DNA of 35,314 nt from an uncultured Bacilli bacterium (GTDB lineage: Bacteria > Bacillota_I > Bacilli_A > RF39 > UBA660): positions 1 to 35,314 of the forward strand of contig CANQEE010000009.1 in the NCBI GenBank assembly GCA_947594595.1. The letters are read 5' to 3'. Each line of letters opens with the position of its first letter. Within the stretch, counting starts at the first letter, position 1. Positions 18,481-28,303 of this stretch are shown here, in pieces. A program made the translations under genes and the position numbers. The notes under the pieces were generated by a model that ran no database searches, was not told the origin of the DNA, and saw only the letters and a program-made list of their open reading frames with translations.

Positions 18481-18490
18481 GCTCTTTTTT
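18458..18490 (+). terminator. Intrinsic terminator/attenuator overlapping the leader peptide 3' end
   Basis: GGGCTCAAGC-GGACT-GCTTTGAGCTC followed by TTTTTT. Confidence 0.75.
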
Positions 18491-18518
18491 GTTTCTATAA
18501 TAAATAAAATAGGGAGGT

Positions 18519-20015
18519 ATGCTTATGAGTTTTCAAGAAATGGTAGAGAAGGGAATTTTGTTTTACAATGATGATAGAGATTTGAAACAGTTACTACAAT
18601 ATTGTAACTATCTAAATCAGGAAGAGTGGAATTCTATCAAAAGAGCCTATTATCTTGCAGAAAAAATGCACGAGGGTACCAAGAGAGAAGGAGGAGAACC
18701 CTATTTTACGCATCCACTTACAGTATCTTTTTATGCAGCTGCGAATCAAATGTCAGCCTCTGTTATTATAGCATGCTTGCTTCATGATACTTTAGAGGAT
18801 ACTCCTCTTACTAAGGAAGAAATTGAAATTTATTTTGGAGAAGAAGTTGCTTCTTTTGTAGATGGTGTTACCAAATTAAAAGGATTTTCATCAAAGATCG
18901 AAAAAGATGCTCATAATACAAGTAAATTATTTCGTTCCTTTATTCATTTAGCTCCTGAAATTTTTGTAATAAAATTACTAGATCGTTTGCATAATATGAC
19001 AACCATTGCTAAGAAGAAAAATGTAGAAAAGCAAATTGAAAATGCAAATGAAACATTAAAAATTTTTGTACCAATGGCAAAGAACTTAGGGTGCGGTATG
19101 ATTCAGCATGCCCTAGAAGATCGAAGCTTCCATTGCCTAGATCCAAAAAAATATCAAGAAATAGAAACACGTAGAAAAGAACTTCTAAAGAAAACAAAAA
19201 AAGAACACAATGAAAATATGGAATCCATTCATCAATCCCTTCTTCAAAAGGGAATTTCAAATCAAGTTTCTTTTCGAATGAAAACAATTTATGCAATTTA
19301 TAAGAAAGAAAGAGAAGGATTTGAAGAAGATCAAATTCATGATTTGTTTTCACTTAAAGTAGAAGTTGAAAAAATTCAAGATTGTTATAGAGCTATTGAG
19401 GCAGTACATCAAGTTGTTACACCTGTACACTATCGTATGAAAGATTATATTGCATGCCCTAAAACAACAGGATATCAGGGGTTCCATACATCGGGATATT
19501 CACTAAGAGGAACGCCATATCAAGTTCAAATTAGAACGAAAGCTATGGCTGATTATGCAAGTCGTGGTATCTGTGTTTATGGAAATAGAAAAAGTGGTTC
19601 TATGAAAGAAGCCTTAGAACAATTTCAATTTTATAAAACATTGAAGGAATTAGATAGACTCATTCCTGACGATTTAGAATTTTATGAAGCTCTTTATCAA
19701 CAAATTCTTTCTTATAATATGTATATTACTCTCTTTGATGGAAGCAAATTAGAACTTCCTCAAAAATCCACTGTTTGGGATCTACTTTGCAAACTTGGAA
19801 AAGAAAAACTTCTTCAATTTAAAGAAGTTACAAGAGATGGTCAAATCATATTACCCGAGACAACTTTAAAAGATAAAGACAAAGTGGTTATTTTTTATCA
19901 ACCACAACCCAAACTTCCTCCAAAATCAGCACTCGATCAGTGTAAGACACCTCTTGCTAAAAAAATGATTTCTTCTTTCTATCCAAAGTATTCTGGAAAA
20001 AGACATATTTCTTGA
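18519..20015 (+). CDS. RelA/SpoT homolog (HD hydrolase, synthetase-like and TGS-like regions; no ACT)
   Basis: HPLTVSFYAAANQ...LLHDTLEDT, KLLDRLHNMTT, RMKDYIACPKTTGYQGFHT, YQVQIRTKAMADYA, then a TGS-like C-terminus (ITLFDGSKLELPQKSTVWDLL). Confidence 0.9.
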   Translation: MLMSFQEMVEKGILFYNDDRDLKQLLQYCNYLNQEEWNSIKRAYYLAEKMHEGTKREGGEPYFTHPLTVSFYAAANQMSASVIIACLLHDTLEDTPLTKEEIEIYFGEEVASFVDGVTKLKGFSSKIEKDAHNTSKLFRSFIHLAPEIFVIKLLDRLHNMTTIAKKKNVEKQIENANETLKIFVPMAKNLGCGMIQHALEDRSFHCLDPKKYQEIETRRKELLKKTKKEHNENMESIHQSLLQKGISNQVSFRMKTIYAIYKKEREGFEEDQIHDLFSLKVEVEKIQDCYRAIEAVHQVVTPVHYRMKDYIACPKTTGYQGFHTSGYSLRGTPYQVQIRTKAMADYASRGICVYGNRKSGSMKEALEQFQFYKTLKELDRLIPDDLEFYEALYQQILSYNMYITLFDGSKLELPQKSTVWDLLCKLGKEKLLQFKEVTRDGQIILPETTLKDKDKVVIFYQPQPKLPPKSALDQCKTPLAKKMISSFYPKYSGKRHIS

Positions 20016-20065
20016 CAAGTTAGAAAAAAAAGCCTATAGTTAGAAAAAACGAAAGGGGCGAAAAA

Positions 20066-21010
20066 ATGATTAAAATTTATAACAGTGATTTGAATTCTGG
20101 GGAATTTAAAAATATAGAAGAAATTTGTATCGGAGCATGGATAGATCTAATAAATCCAACCGAAGAAGAATTGGATTTCATTTCAAATCGAATTGGTGTT
20201 GGAAAAGATTTCATGAAAAGTGTATTAGATGATGATGAAAAGCCAAGAATCGATGAGGAAGATGGTTGTAAAGCAATTCTTTTGGATATTCCAACCATAT
20301 CGAAAGGGAACGGGATGGAACTTACAAAGACTGCTACCCTAGGAATTTTATTAGTTCGAGATGATTTTGTTGTAACTATTGCAAGTCAAAAAACATCGAT
20401 TTTAAGTGATTTTACAAAAGGAAAAGTAAAAGGATTTTCTACCTATAAAAAGAGTCGATTCACAATTCAAATTGTCTATAGAATAGCTATTACTTACTTG
20501 AAAATTTTAAGGGAAATTAGTAGAAAGATTGGAATTGCAGAAGGAAATATGATGAGTGCAACCAAAAATGAGGAATTGATGAATTTACTCGGAATTGAAA
20601 ACAGCTTAACTTATATTTTAACAGCTCTTCGTTCAAATGGAGTCGTTCTAGATAAGATTTTCAAAGGAAGTGTTATTTCACTTTATGAAGAAGATCAGGA
20701 ATTATTAGAAGATGCTATTATTGAAAACAACCAAGCTATCTCTATGGCCGATTTATATCGTGGAATCTTAGAAAGTATGACAGATACAGTTGCGACAATT
20801 ATTTCAAATAATTTAAATACCATTATGAAATTTCTTGCAGGAATTACAATTGTTCTATCCATTCCAACCATGGTTGCTTCTTTTATGGGAATGAATGTTG
20901 ATTTTGGAAATTTTGCAAAAAATCCTTTGGCCTTTCCTTATTTAATTTTAATATCTATAGTCTTTTCAGTTTTTGTAGCTTATATATTAAAAAAACGTAA
21001 CATGTTATAA
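20066..21010 (+). CDS. CorA-family divalent cation transporter
   Basis: C-terminal GMNVDFG (G-M-N motif) between two TM helices; typical CorA cytoplasmic domain. Confidence 0.9.
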   Translation: MIKIYNSDLNSGEFKNIEEICIGAWIDLINPTEEELDFISNRIGVGKDFMKSVLDDDEKPRIDEEDGCKAILLDIPTISKGNGMELTKTATLGILLVRDDFVVTIASQKTSILSDFTKGKVKGFSTYKKSRFTIQIVYRIAITYLKILREISRKIGIAEGNMMSATKNEELMNLLGIENSLTYILTALRSNGVVLDKIFKGSVISLYEEDQELLEDAIIENNQAISMADLYRGILESMTDTVATIISNNLNTIMKFLAGITIVLSIPTMVASFMGMNVDFGNFAKNPLAFPYLILISIVFSVFVAYILKKRNML

Positions 21011-21021
21011 TGTTCGTTTTT
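20991..21021. terminator. Bidirectional terminator between convergent genes
   Basis: AAAAACGtAACAT-loop-ATGTTCGTTTTT, overlapping the corA-like stop codon. Confidence 0.6.
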
Positions 21022-21457
21022 ATAGTTCTTTTTTTAAAGCAGTAATGTTTTCTTGTTGGAATTTTAAAAAATCTTGTGCAAACTTTTTGTATTTCTTTTC
21101 TAAATGGTTTTCACTTGCATTTAATTTTTGCTCCATTGAAAGACAACCCATACTAATTCCTTGAATTAACATCTCAGCAATTGCTGAATCACTATTGTCA
21201 CTTTTTACTTCTTTTTGTATTCCTAATTTAGAAGCTATTTTTGTCATTTTTCCTTCTGTTTGTTTTGGAACACACAATTCATCTAAATATTCTAAAGCAT
21301 CTTTTTGATATCGTTCATATCCTTCTAAAATATGAAGAACAGTTTCTTTAATCTTATTCCTTTTATCTTTTAAATCTTCTAATAGATTTTTACAAGAAAA
21401 TGCTGCCATTTCGCTATCTTTATAAATAGTTAAAATGATTTCACGATTTTCGTTCAT
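21020..21457 (-). CDS. Hypothetical helical protein
   Basis: 145-aa ORF with SD (AAAGGAGAAAAGA) upstream; predominantly helical; no family recognised. Confidence 0.65.
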   Translation of the reverse strand: MNENREIILTIYKDSEMAAFSCKNLLEDLKDKRNKIKETVLHILEGYERYQKDALEYLDELCVPKQTEGKMTKIASKLGIQKEVKSDNSDSAIAEMLIQGISMGCLSMEQKLNASENHLEKKYKKFAQDFLKFQQENITALKKEL

Positions 21458-21519
21458 TCTTTTCTCCTTTCTTTCATAGTGTTTTCTATGAATTGAATTT
21501 TATACGAAAAAAAAGAACT

Positions 21520-22221
21520 TTACTGGTTCTTTTTTTGCTCTTCTTCATTCTGTCCTTCTGTTGAATCCTTGGACTCAGAATCATTATTTTTATTTTCCTC
21601 TATAATTTTTTGATCCTCAATAATAATTAACTCTCCTTGATAATAAGCACCCTCATAAGAAATAGTATAGGTATATTTTCCAGCTTTATTTGGATTTACT
21701 CTTGTAAGATCTAAAGTCATTTTTAATTTTTGTTCTTCGGTTAAAGGTTCAATTACGTAAGTAGATAAATCAGTGGAAAGCAACTCTCCTAATTTAATGG
21801 TAACAGAACGTAGGGTAATTGTTTGCTGAACAATAGGTTCAGGAATTGCTTTTTCCTTGACAATTACTTTTCCTTTAAATACTTTTTTCTTATAATAAAC
21901 TCGATAAGTATATTCTCCAGGTTGTTGGACATTTACCTCACTGGTATCAAGTTTTAACTCTGCAAGAATTTCACTTGATACTTCTTCTTCTAAATAATCT
22001 GCAATTTTAACAGAAAGAGGTACATTGACTTCTGTTTCAATTTCTTTTAATTTTAACTCTACTTCTTTTTTAACTCCAATTTGTTTCTCCTCTACAAGCA
22101 AAAAAACAGTTTTAGGAGTATGAGCTTCTTGATAGCTAGGATAAAGAGCACCACAGGTAATGCAGTAAATTCCAAGGAATAAAAGAGTAGATACTGTTAT
22201 TATTCTTGTCTTTTTGTCCAT
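21520..22221 (-). CDS. Membrane-anchored exported protein with two Ig-like repeats
   Basis: N-terminal TM (ITVSTLLFLGIYCITCGALY); two related blocks (LKLDTSEVNVQQPGEYTYRVYYKKKVFKGKVIVKE / MTLDLTRVNPNKAGKYTYTISYEGAYYQGELIIIED); acidic low-complexity C-terminal tail. Confidence 0.7.
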   Translation of the reverse strand: MDKKTRIITVSTLLFLGIYCITCGALYPSYQEAHTPKTVFLLVEEKQIGVKKEVELKLKEIETEVNVPLSVKIADYLEEEVSSEILAELKLDTSEVNVQQPGEYTYRVYYKKKVFKGKVIVKEKAIPEPIVQQTITLRSVTIKLGELLSTDLSTYVIEPLTEEQKLKMTLDLTRVNPNKAGKYTYTISYEGAYYQGELIIIEDQKIIEENKNNDSESKDSTEGQNEEEQKKNQ

Positions 22222-22367
22222 TTACTTCACCTTCTTCTAGTTTATTCCATTATAATATAGGTTTTTAAAACAAACAAGTAAAAAACGGTTTTTCTGTGGA
22301 TTTTTGGCAGTTGCTTGTCAAATAAAAGTAGAAATGATATAATATGACCAAATAAGAGGTGGTCAGT

Positions 22368-23594
22368 ATGGCTTCTATTTTTGATATATGGAATGAATGT
22401 GTTGAAAAAGAAGAACAAGAAAAAAAAGCTTCTTCTTCTGTTTCTAGAATCAGTAAAGAATATGAAGAAGAAGTAATGCTAGAAAAAAATTACTATTGGA
22501 TGAATGTCTTTACCTTATTAAAGTACAAAACAATCCCTCAGGAAGAAAGAGAGAAGATTCTTCGTGGAGTTGATTTTCTTGAGCAGTGGACAAAGGATAA
22601 AAACGAAACACTTTCTAAATATATGGAAGAAAAGAAAATAGCATCTTTTTCTACTGATTTTTTAATCAAAGGTTTTTCTTTATTAGAAAGAGATTTAGAA
22701 GAGAAAGATTTTTATATCATTCAATATATGATTGAAGATTATAGAAAGCAAATCGCTCGTAATTACCTGCAATTAAAAGATCTTCTTACAAAAGAAGAAA
22801 AAGACTTTTTACAAAAAGCAGCAGCAACATTTTATCAAAAAGATGGAGTTGTAGAAGAAGGAAAAGAAGAAGAAACTCGTTTGATAAGAAATTTTCAACA
22901 AGAATTTGAAGGATGGCTTATTACAAAAGATCCAACTCCAAAACAAACTGAAGAAGAAAAAGGTTTGATAGACAAGAAAAAGAAAGCAGAAGAAAAAGGG
23001 AAGAAAAAGAAAAAGAGAAAAAACAAATTGATTGTAACAGCAACTCTTGCTGCAATTGTAATAGCTGGTGGAAGATGTTCTTTAAAACAAGCTATTGATC
23101 AACCTGTCGCAGTCTATTCAAATGATTTAGATTCTACTGATCATACATCTTCTGAGAATTATGCTTATTCTTCTTTCCAACAAGATTGGGAAATAGAAGA
23201 TGCTCCTAATGCAGATTTGCAAACACTTTATCGAATTGTTCCATATGATTATGAAAAAGGAGACACAATGCTTTCTATTGCGAACCAATATGGAGTTGAT
23301 ATCGATTTAGTGGAAGAAGCTAATGAAGTAGAAGATTTTAAAGGAGTTCTTTATGTTCCTTATCAAGTAAATAAGGAAGAAGTAGGTAATTATTTAAAAG
23401 AAGTTCCCTATAATCAAGAATCTTTAGATGAAATTTCAAATTCTTACGGAGTAGCACTAATAACATTACAAGAAGTTAATTCGGATGCGATTACTACAGT
23501 GGATGGAAATTACCAAATTAACCCAGAAATTACAACATTAAAAGTTCCAGAGTTTGATAAAATATCTGTTGAAGTAAATCATAGAACAAGATAA
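22368..23594 (+). CDS. Membrane protein with extracytoplasmic LysM-like domains
   Basis: Charged cytoplasmic N-terminus, Lys-rich stretch then TM (KLIVTATLAAIVIAGG), then YRIVPYDYEKGDTMLSIANQYGVDIDLVEEANEV...VLYVPYQV and a second LysM-like block. Confidence 0.8.
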   Translation: MASIFDIWNECVEKEEQEKKASSSVSRISKEYEEEVMLEKNYYWMNVFTLLKYKTIPQEEREKILRGVDFLEQWTKDKNETLSKYMEEKKIASFSTDFLIKGFSLLERDLEEKDFYIIQYMIEDYRKQIARNYLQLKDLLTKEEKDFLQKAAATFYQKDGVVEEGKEEETRLIRNFQQEFEGWLITKDPTPKQTEEEKGLIDKKKKAEEKGKKKKKRKNKLIVTATLAAIVIAGGRCSLKQAIDQPVAVYSNDLDSTDHTSSENYAYSSFQQDWEIEDAPNADLQTLYRIVPYDYEKGDTMLSIANQYGVDIDLVEEANEVEDFKGVLYVPYQVNKEEVGNYLKEVPYNQESLDEISNSYGVALITLQEVNSDAITTVDGNYQINPEITTLKVPEFDKISVEVNHRTR

Positions 23595-23629
23595 AAAGTT
23601 ATACACTTTCTTTGTGGATAACTTTTTTT
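23593..23629. terminator. Bidirectional terminator between convergent genes
   Basis: AAAAAGTTATaCACtttctttGTGgATAACTTTTTTT. Confidence 0.75.
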
Positions 23630-24582
23630 CCTTGGTAGGTATTTCTTTTTACCATTTCTTTATCGATTTCATTTAAGACACAAAACTTTTTAAGAAGCCA
23701 ATTCGGTGCAATTAAATCATCCTTAGGGGGATCTCCTGTAATTCTATGAATAACAATTTCAGGTCTTAATCTTTCTAATTGTTCAATTACAATATCAACA
23801 TATTCACTTCGTGTTAAAACAGGGAATTTTTCTTTTTCGTATAATTTTGCTAAGGGTGTATCTTTTAAAATATGTAACATATGAATTTTAATTCCTTGAA
23901 TATCTAATTGATTTAGATAAGAAACTGTTTCGATCATCTCTTCTTTTGTCTCATAAGGAAGTCCATTGATAATATGAACAACGACAGGAATATTTCTTTG
24001 TCGTAGCTGAAAAACGGCTTCCTCAAATTCTTCCTTTGTAGAACAACGATTGATTCTTTTTGCTGTCTCTTCATGCATCGTTTGAAATCCAAGCTCTACC
24101 GTTAAATAAGTACGTGAGTTTAACTCTTCTAAATAAGAAAGGCATTCCTTGGAAATTGTATCTGGTCTTGTAGCAATTGCCAATCCAACTACGTTTTCTA
24201 ATCCAATCAGCGGTTCAAATTTTTCTTGAAGGATAGAAACAGGAGCATAAGTGTTACTTCTTGCTTGAAAATAAGCAATCCATTTGGCATCTTTCCATTT
24301 TTGTTGCATCTTTTTTTTAATTTCTTGAAATTGTAGAAGAAGAGGTAGCTGAACGTCCCCTGCAAAGTCTCCACTTCCACTTTTGGAACAGTAAATGCAG
24401 CCACCATATCCTTTTGTTCCATCTAAATTAGGGCAGGTAAATCCTGCATTGAGACTAATTTTACAAATCTTACAACCAAACTTTTTTTGATTAAAATAAG
24501 TTAGTGTATGATATCTTTTATTATCAATACTATAGGGAAAAGGATTTTTTTGGTTGCTTTTTTTCTTTGATATTTCTTGCAT
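23599..24582 (-). CDS. TIGR01212 family radical SAM protein (YhcC-like)
   Basis: KISLNAGFTCPNLDGTKGYGGCIYCSKSGSGDFAG; ELGFQTMHEETAKRINR. Confidence 0.92.
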   Translation of the reverse strand: MQEISKKKSNQKNPFPYSIDNKRYHTLTYFNQKKFGCKICKISLNAGFTCPNLDGTKGYGGCIYCSKSGSGDFAGDVQLPLLLQFQEIKKKMQQKWKDAKWIAYFQARSNTYAPVSILQEKFEPLIGLENVVGLAIATRPDTISKECLSYLEELNSRTYLTVELGFQTMHEETAKRINRCSTKEEFEEAVFQLRQRNIPVVVHIINGLPYETKEEMIETVSYLNQLDIQGIKIHMLHILKDTPLAKLYEKEKFPVLTRSEYVDIVIEQLERLRPEIVIHRITGDPPKDDLIAPNWLLKKFCVLNEIDKEMVKRNTYQGKKVIHKESV

Positions 24583-24660
24583 AAAATCACTTCCAATTTT
24601 AGTATATCATAGAAATTTGTCGGTTTTTATGATATTATAAAAATAATAGGACGTGAAGTT

Positions 24661-25791
24661 ATGAAAAAGAGAAGAAAATTAAAACCTGCTGTTTTAAAAA
24701 AGCTCAAAATAGTGGTGCTTATTTTCGTTGTTCTTTTTGTAGGCATTCTTTTTATAAACAATGAAAAAAATACATTGAGAAAACTTTCCTATAGTGAAAA
24801 AGCAATTTCCTCTATTTTTCAAAAATGGCAGATCAGTGCAGTTAAAGAAATTGGAGAAAATAAAACTATAAATGCTGCTTTTGAGAGTAAGAACTATCAA
24901 CAAAAAAATTTAAAGGTCTACCAAAAAGTAACTTATCAAAATCAAAAAGATTTGATTAAAAATATCAATACTCTGACAAAAAAAGGTTACAAACCCAATG
25001 AAATTTCTATGATTTTAGAACATGGAGATAATAAAGATGTAACCGAATTTGCCAAGAGGAAGAAAGTGAAATATTTAGAACAATATTTTTCTATTCCTTA
25101 TGCAAAACTAAAAAATTATGATCGATATGTAGCTTATTATGATCAGGAAAGAGAAGATGCAGAAACAACTGTTCTTCATGTAAATCTAGATTTTGATAAA
25201 GAAGAATATGAAGATGTTATAAAAATAGATACTTTCAGTGAAAACGTTCTTGTTAATAAACACAGAATGTTAACGGAAAAATTTGTTCCAAAAAATTTAA
25301 AAAAAGTACCAAGTAAATATTTGAAAAGTAAAAATGAAACGATTGAAGTTCATCAAAAAGTTTTAGCTGCTTTTAAAAAAATGCAGGAAGAAGCAGAAAA
25401 AGACAACATCTATCTTCTTATCAATTCTGGGTATAGAAGCTTTCAAGATCAACTAGATACCATGGAACTTTATAAAGAAGCTTATGGACAAAATTATGTC
25501 GATAATTATGTTGCGAAAGCTGGGTTTTCAGAACATCAAACAGGAATGAGTATCGATGTGGCAAGTAGAGATGTTTCCACTTTTGTAGAAAGCAATGAAT
25601 ACAGTTGGATGATGGACAATGCTTATTTATATGGCTTCATTTTACGATATCCAAAGTCAAAAGAAGAAATTACAGGATATAAATGTGAAGCATGGCATTA
25701 TCGTTATGTTGGGATAAAAGCAGCAAAATATATTCATGAACATAATATTACCTATGATGAATATTATATTATGTTTTTAGAAGAAGAATAA
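24661..25791 (+). CDS. D-alanyl-D-alanine carboxypeptidase, VanY family
   Basis: N-terminal TM, then INSGYRSFQDQ...AKAGFSEHQTGMSIDVASRD...WMMDNAYLYGFILRYP...EAWHYRYVG. Confidence 0.93.
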   Translation: MKKRRKLKPAVLKKLKIVVLIFVVLFVGILFINNEKNTLRKLSYSEKAISSIFQKWQISAVKEIGENKTINAAFESKNYQQKNLKVYQKVTYQNQKDLIKNINTLTKKGYKPNEISMILEHGDNKDVTEFAKRKKVKYLEQYFSIPYAKLKNYDRYVAYYDQEREDAETTVLHVNLDFDKEEYEDVIKIDTFSENVLVNKHRMLTEKFVPKNLKKVPSKYLKSKNETIEVHQKVLAAFKKMQEEAEKDNIYLLINSGYRSFQDQLDTMELYKEAYGQNYVDNYVAKAGFSEHQTGMSIDVASRDVSTFVESNEYSWMMDNAYLYGFILRYPKSKEEITGYKCEAWHYRYVGIKAAKYIHEHNITYDEYYIMFLEEE

Positions 25792-25824
25792 AAGAAGGAA
25801 ATAGTTTTTCTTTCCTTCTTTTTT
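25790..25824 (+). terminator. Intrinsic terminator after vanY-like gene
   Basis: AAAAGAAGGAAA-loop-TTTCCTTCTTTTTT. Confidence 0.75.
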
Positions 25825-25871
25825 ATTTTGTGCTATCCTAATACTAGAATAGAGTAGAAAGGGTGAAGAAG

Positions 25872-28292
25872 ATGTATCCATTAGGAAAACAATTTGAAGT
25901 AGATACTTCACACGGAATTTCTGATGAAAAGTGTGTCTTTAAAGGGAAAAATTATAGAATTACCATTCTAACAGAACGTCTGATTCGCCTTGAATATAAT
26001 GAAGCAGGACTTTTTGTAGATGCCCCAAGTCAACTGATTCAAAATAGAAATTTAGGATATCCTCAATTTGAAGTAAAACAAGATGTGAAATTTTTAGAAA
26101 TTACAACCTCTTACTTTCATCTTTTTTATGTAAAGGAAGCTCCTTTTGCAGGAAGTAAAGTAGATCCAATGAAAAATTTAAAAATTACTCTTCTTACTTC
26201 TTCTAAAGAAAATAATAGAGATTGGTATTATGGTCATCCTGAAGCAAAAAACTTCGGAGGAAACATGATGGCAAAAGATATAGCAACGAGCAAAAGAAAT
26301 AATAGAGGACTTTATTCTTTAGACGGATTTGCTTCTATCAATGACAGTAATTCTTTATTATTTCAATCTGATGGAACTTTAATCAATCGAAGTGGAGAGG
26401 GAATAGACCTTTATGTTTTCATGTATCATAAAGATTTCACTTTAGCACTTCAAGATTATTTTAAATTAACAGGTGCTCCATCTCTTTTACCAAGATATGC
26501 TCTTGGAAATTGGTGGTGTCGCAATCAAACTTATGATAGCAATAGTCTTTTAACTTTAGCATCTCGTTTCGAACGGAGAAAAATACCCATTGCTGTTTTT
26601 CTCTTGGATAAAGATTGGCATTATCGAAATGTTGGAAATTTAAAAGACTTAAGAACCGGATTTACTTTTAATCGAGAACTTTTCCCTAATCCAGGAGATA
26701 CTATTTATAAATTGCATGAGAGAAACATTCGTCTTGGATTAAGGATTGATCCATCAGGTGGAATTTATCCACATGAAACATATTATCAAAAGGCCTGTGA
26801 ATATTTAGGAATTGAGAAAAATAAAATTATTTTATTTGATCCATTAAATCCTAAGTTAATGGATGTTTATTTTAAACTTTTTCTTCATCCACTAGAAGCT
26901 GTTGGAGTTGATTTTTTCTGGAGTGATTATCAAGGAGAAGGCAATCCTTATAAACTTCTTTCCTATAACCATTTCTTGTATTTAGATGCAGGAAGGAATC
27001 CAGCAAAAAGAAGTTTAATCTTATCAAGAAATGGCCTTTATCGTGGGCATTGTTATCCAATTTTATATGCAGGAAGTAGTGAAGTTTCTTGGCAGGGCCT
27101 AGAAGAGATCGCCTTTTCAAATTTGAATGCTTCTAATATTGGGGTCTCCTTTTGGAGTCATGATATAGGAGGAAATCATGGAGGAATTGAAGAGAGTGAA
27201 CTCTATATTCGTTATGTAGAGTTAGGATGTTTTAGTCCTATTTTCAGATTTCATGCTGCAAGAGGAAATTATTATAAAAGGGAACCATGGCTTTGGGATA
27301 TAAAAACAGAAACTATTGTCAGTGATTATATGCGACTTCGTCATCGCTTGATTCCATATTTATATACAGAAGCCTATCGATATTATAGTGAAGGAAAAGT
27401 TTTAATAGAACCTTTTTATTACCGTTATCCTTGGGTTTATGATGATGCATCCTATAAAAATCAATACTTCTTTGGAAGTTCATTATTAGTTTGCCCTATT
27501 TTGACAAGAAAAGATCCAACGATGAATCGAACGATTCAAAGATTCTTTATTCCAGATGGAATTTGGTATGAATTTCATACAGGAAAAAAATTCTTAGGAA
27601 ATAAAAAATATGTCTCTTTCTATACAGAAGAAGAGTATCCTGTTTTTGCTAAGAGTGGAACAATTCTTCCTCTTTCTAATCGAAGTGATCGAAACAATGT
27701 AGGACTTCCTCTTGACTTAGAAGTCCATGTGTTTCCAGGTGTTTCGAATCTTTATACACTTTATGAAGATGATGGACTTACTTCTTTATACAAAGAGGGA
27801 TTTTATCTAAAAACAGACTTTGATTATAATTATTTGCAAAACAATTATACTTTGATTATTCGTTCCAAAGAAGGAAAAAGTGGGATTGCTCCATCAGAAA
27901 GAAATTATAAAATACGTTTTCGAAATACAAAGCAAGCAGACACAGTAGAAGCTTATTTCAATGATCAAAAGCTAGAACTTACATCTTATGTAGAAGATAA
28001 TGATTTTGTTGTAGAGTTAAATGCAGTTCCAACGATTGGTCAAGTCACAATTAACTGTAAGGGGCGCGATATTGAAATTGATGCCGTTCGTGTTATCAAT
28101 GAAGATATCAATAGTATTTTAATGGATTTACAAATCAATACTTACTTAAAAGAGCAGATTGCAACAATTATTTTTGGAGAAAATTCAATTAGCAAAAAAA
28201 GAATAGCGATTCGTAAATTAAAAAAACAAGGGCTATCCAAAGAATATATGCACTTGTTCTTAAATTTATTACGTTATATTGGAGAGGTTTAA
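25872..28292 (+). CDS. Glycoside hydrolase family 31 (alpha-glucosidase-like)
   Basis: GVDFFWSDYQGE nucleophile region, FWSHDIGGNHGG, ARGNYYKREPW, RHRLIPYLYTEAYR. Confidence 0.92.
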   Translation: MYPLGKQFEVDTSHGISDEKCVFKGKNYRITILTERLIRLEYNEAGLFVDAPSQLIQNRNLGYPQFEVKQDVKFLEITTSYFHLFYVKEAPFAGSKVDPMKNLKITLLTSSKENNRDWYYGHPEAKNFGGNMMAKDIATSKRNNRGLYSLDGFASINDSNSLLFQSDGTLINRSGEGIDLYVFMYHKDFTLALQDYFKLTGAPSLLPRYALGNWWCRNQTYDSNSLLTLASRFERRKIPIAVFLLDKDWHYRNVGNLKDLRTGFTFNRELFPNPGDTIYKLHERNIRLGLRIDPSGGIYPHETYYQKACEYLGIEKNKIILFDPLNPKLMDVYFKLFLHPLEAVGVDFFWSDYQGEGNPYKLLSYNHFLYLDAGRNPAKRSLILSRNGLYRGHCYPILYAGSSEVSWQGLEEIAFSNLNASNIGVSFWSHDIGGNHGGIEESELYIRYVELGCFSPIFRFHAARGNYYKREPWLWDIKTETIVSDYMRLRHRLIPYLYTEAYRYYSEGKVLIEPFYYRYPWVYDDASYKNQYFFGSSLLVCPILTRKDPTMNRTIQRFFIPDGIWYEFHTGKKFLGNKKYVSFYTEEEYPVFAKSGTILPLSNRSDRNNVGLPLDLEVHVFPGVSNLYTLYEDDGLTSLYKEGFYLKTDFDYNYLQNNYTLIIRSKEGKSGIAPSERNYKIRFRNTKQADTVEAYFNDQKLELTSYVEDNDFVVELNAVPTIGQVTINCKGRDIEIDAVRVINEDINSILMDLQINTYLKEQIATIIFGENSISKKRIAIRKLKKQGLSKEYMHLFLNLLRYIGEV

Positions 28293-28303
28293 CCTCTTTT
28301 TTT
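28283..28303. terminator. Terminator between convergent genes
   Basis: AGAGGTT-t-AACCTCT then TTTTTT, overlapping both stop codons. Confidence 0.65.

Noticed and set aside
19009-19353. 114-aa minus-strand ORF inside the RSH gene
   Set aside because: Leu/Phe-rich shadow ORF opposite a Lys/Glu-rich coding stretch.
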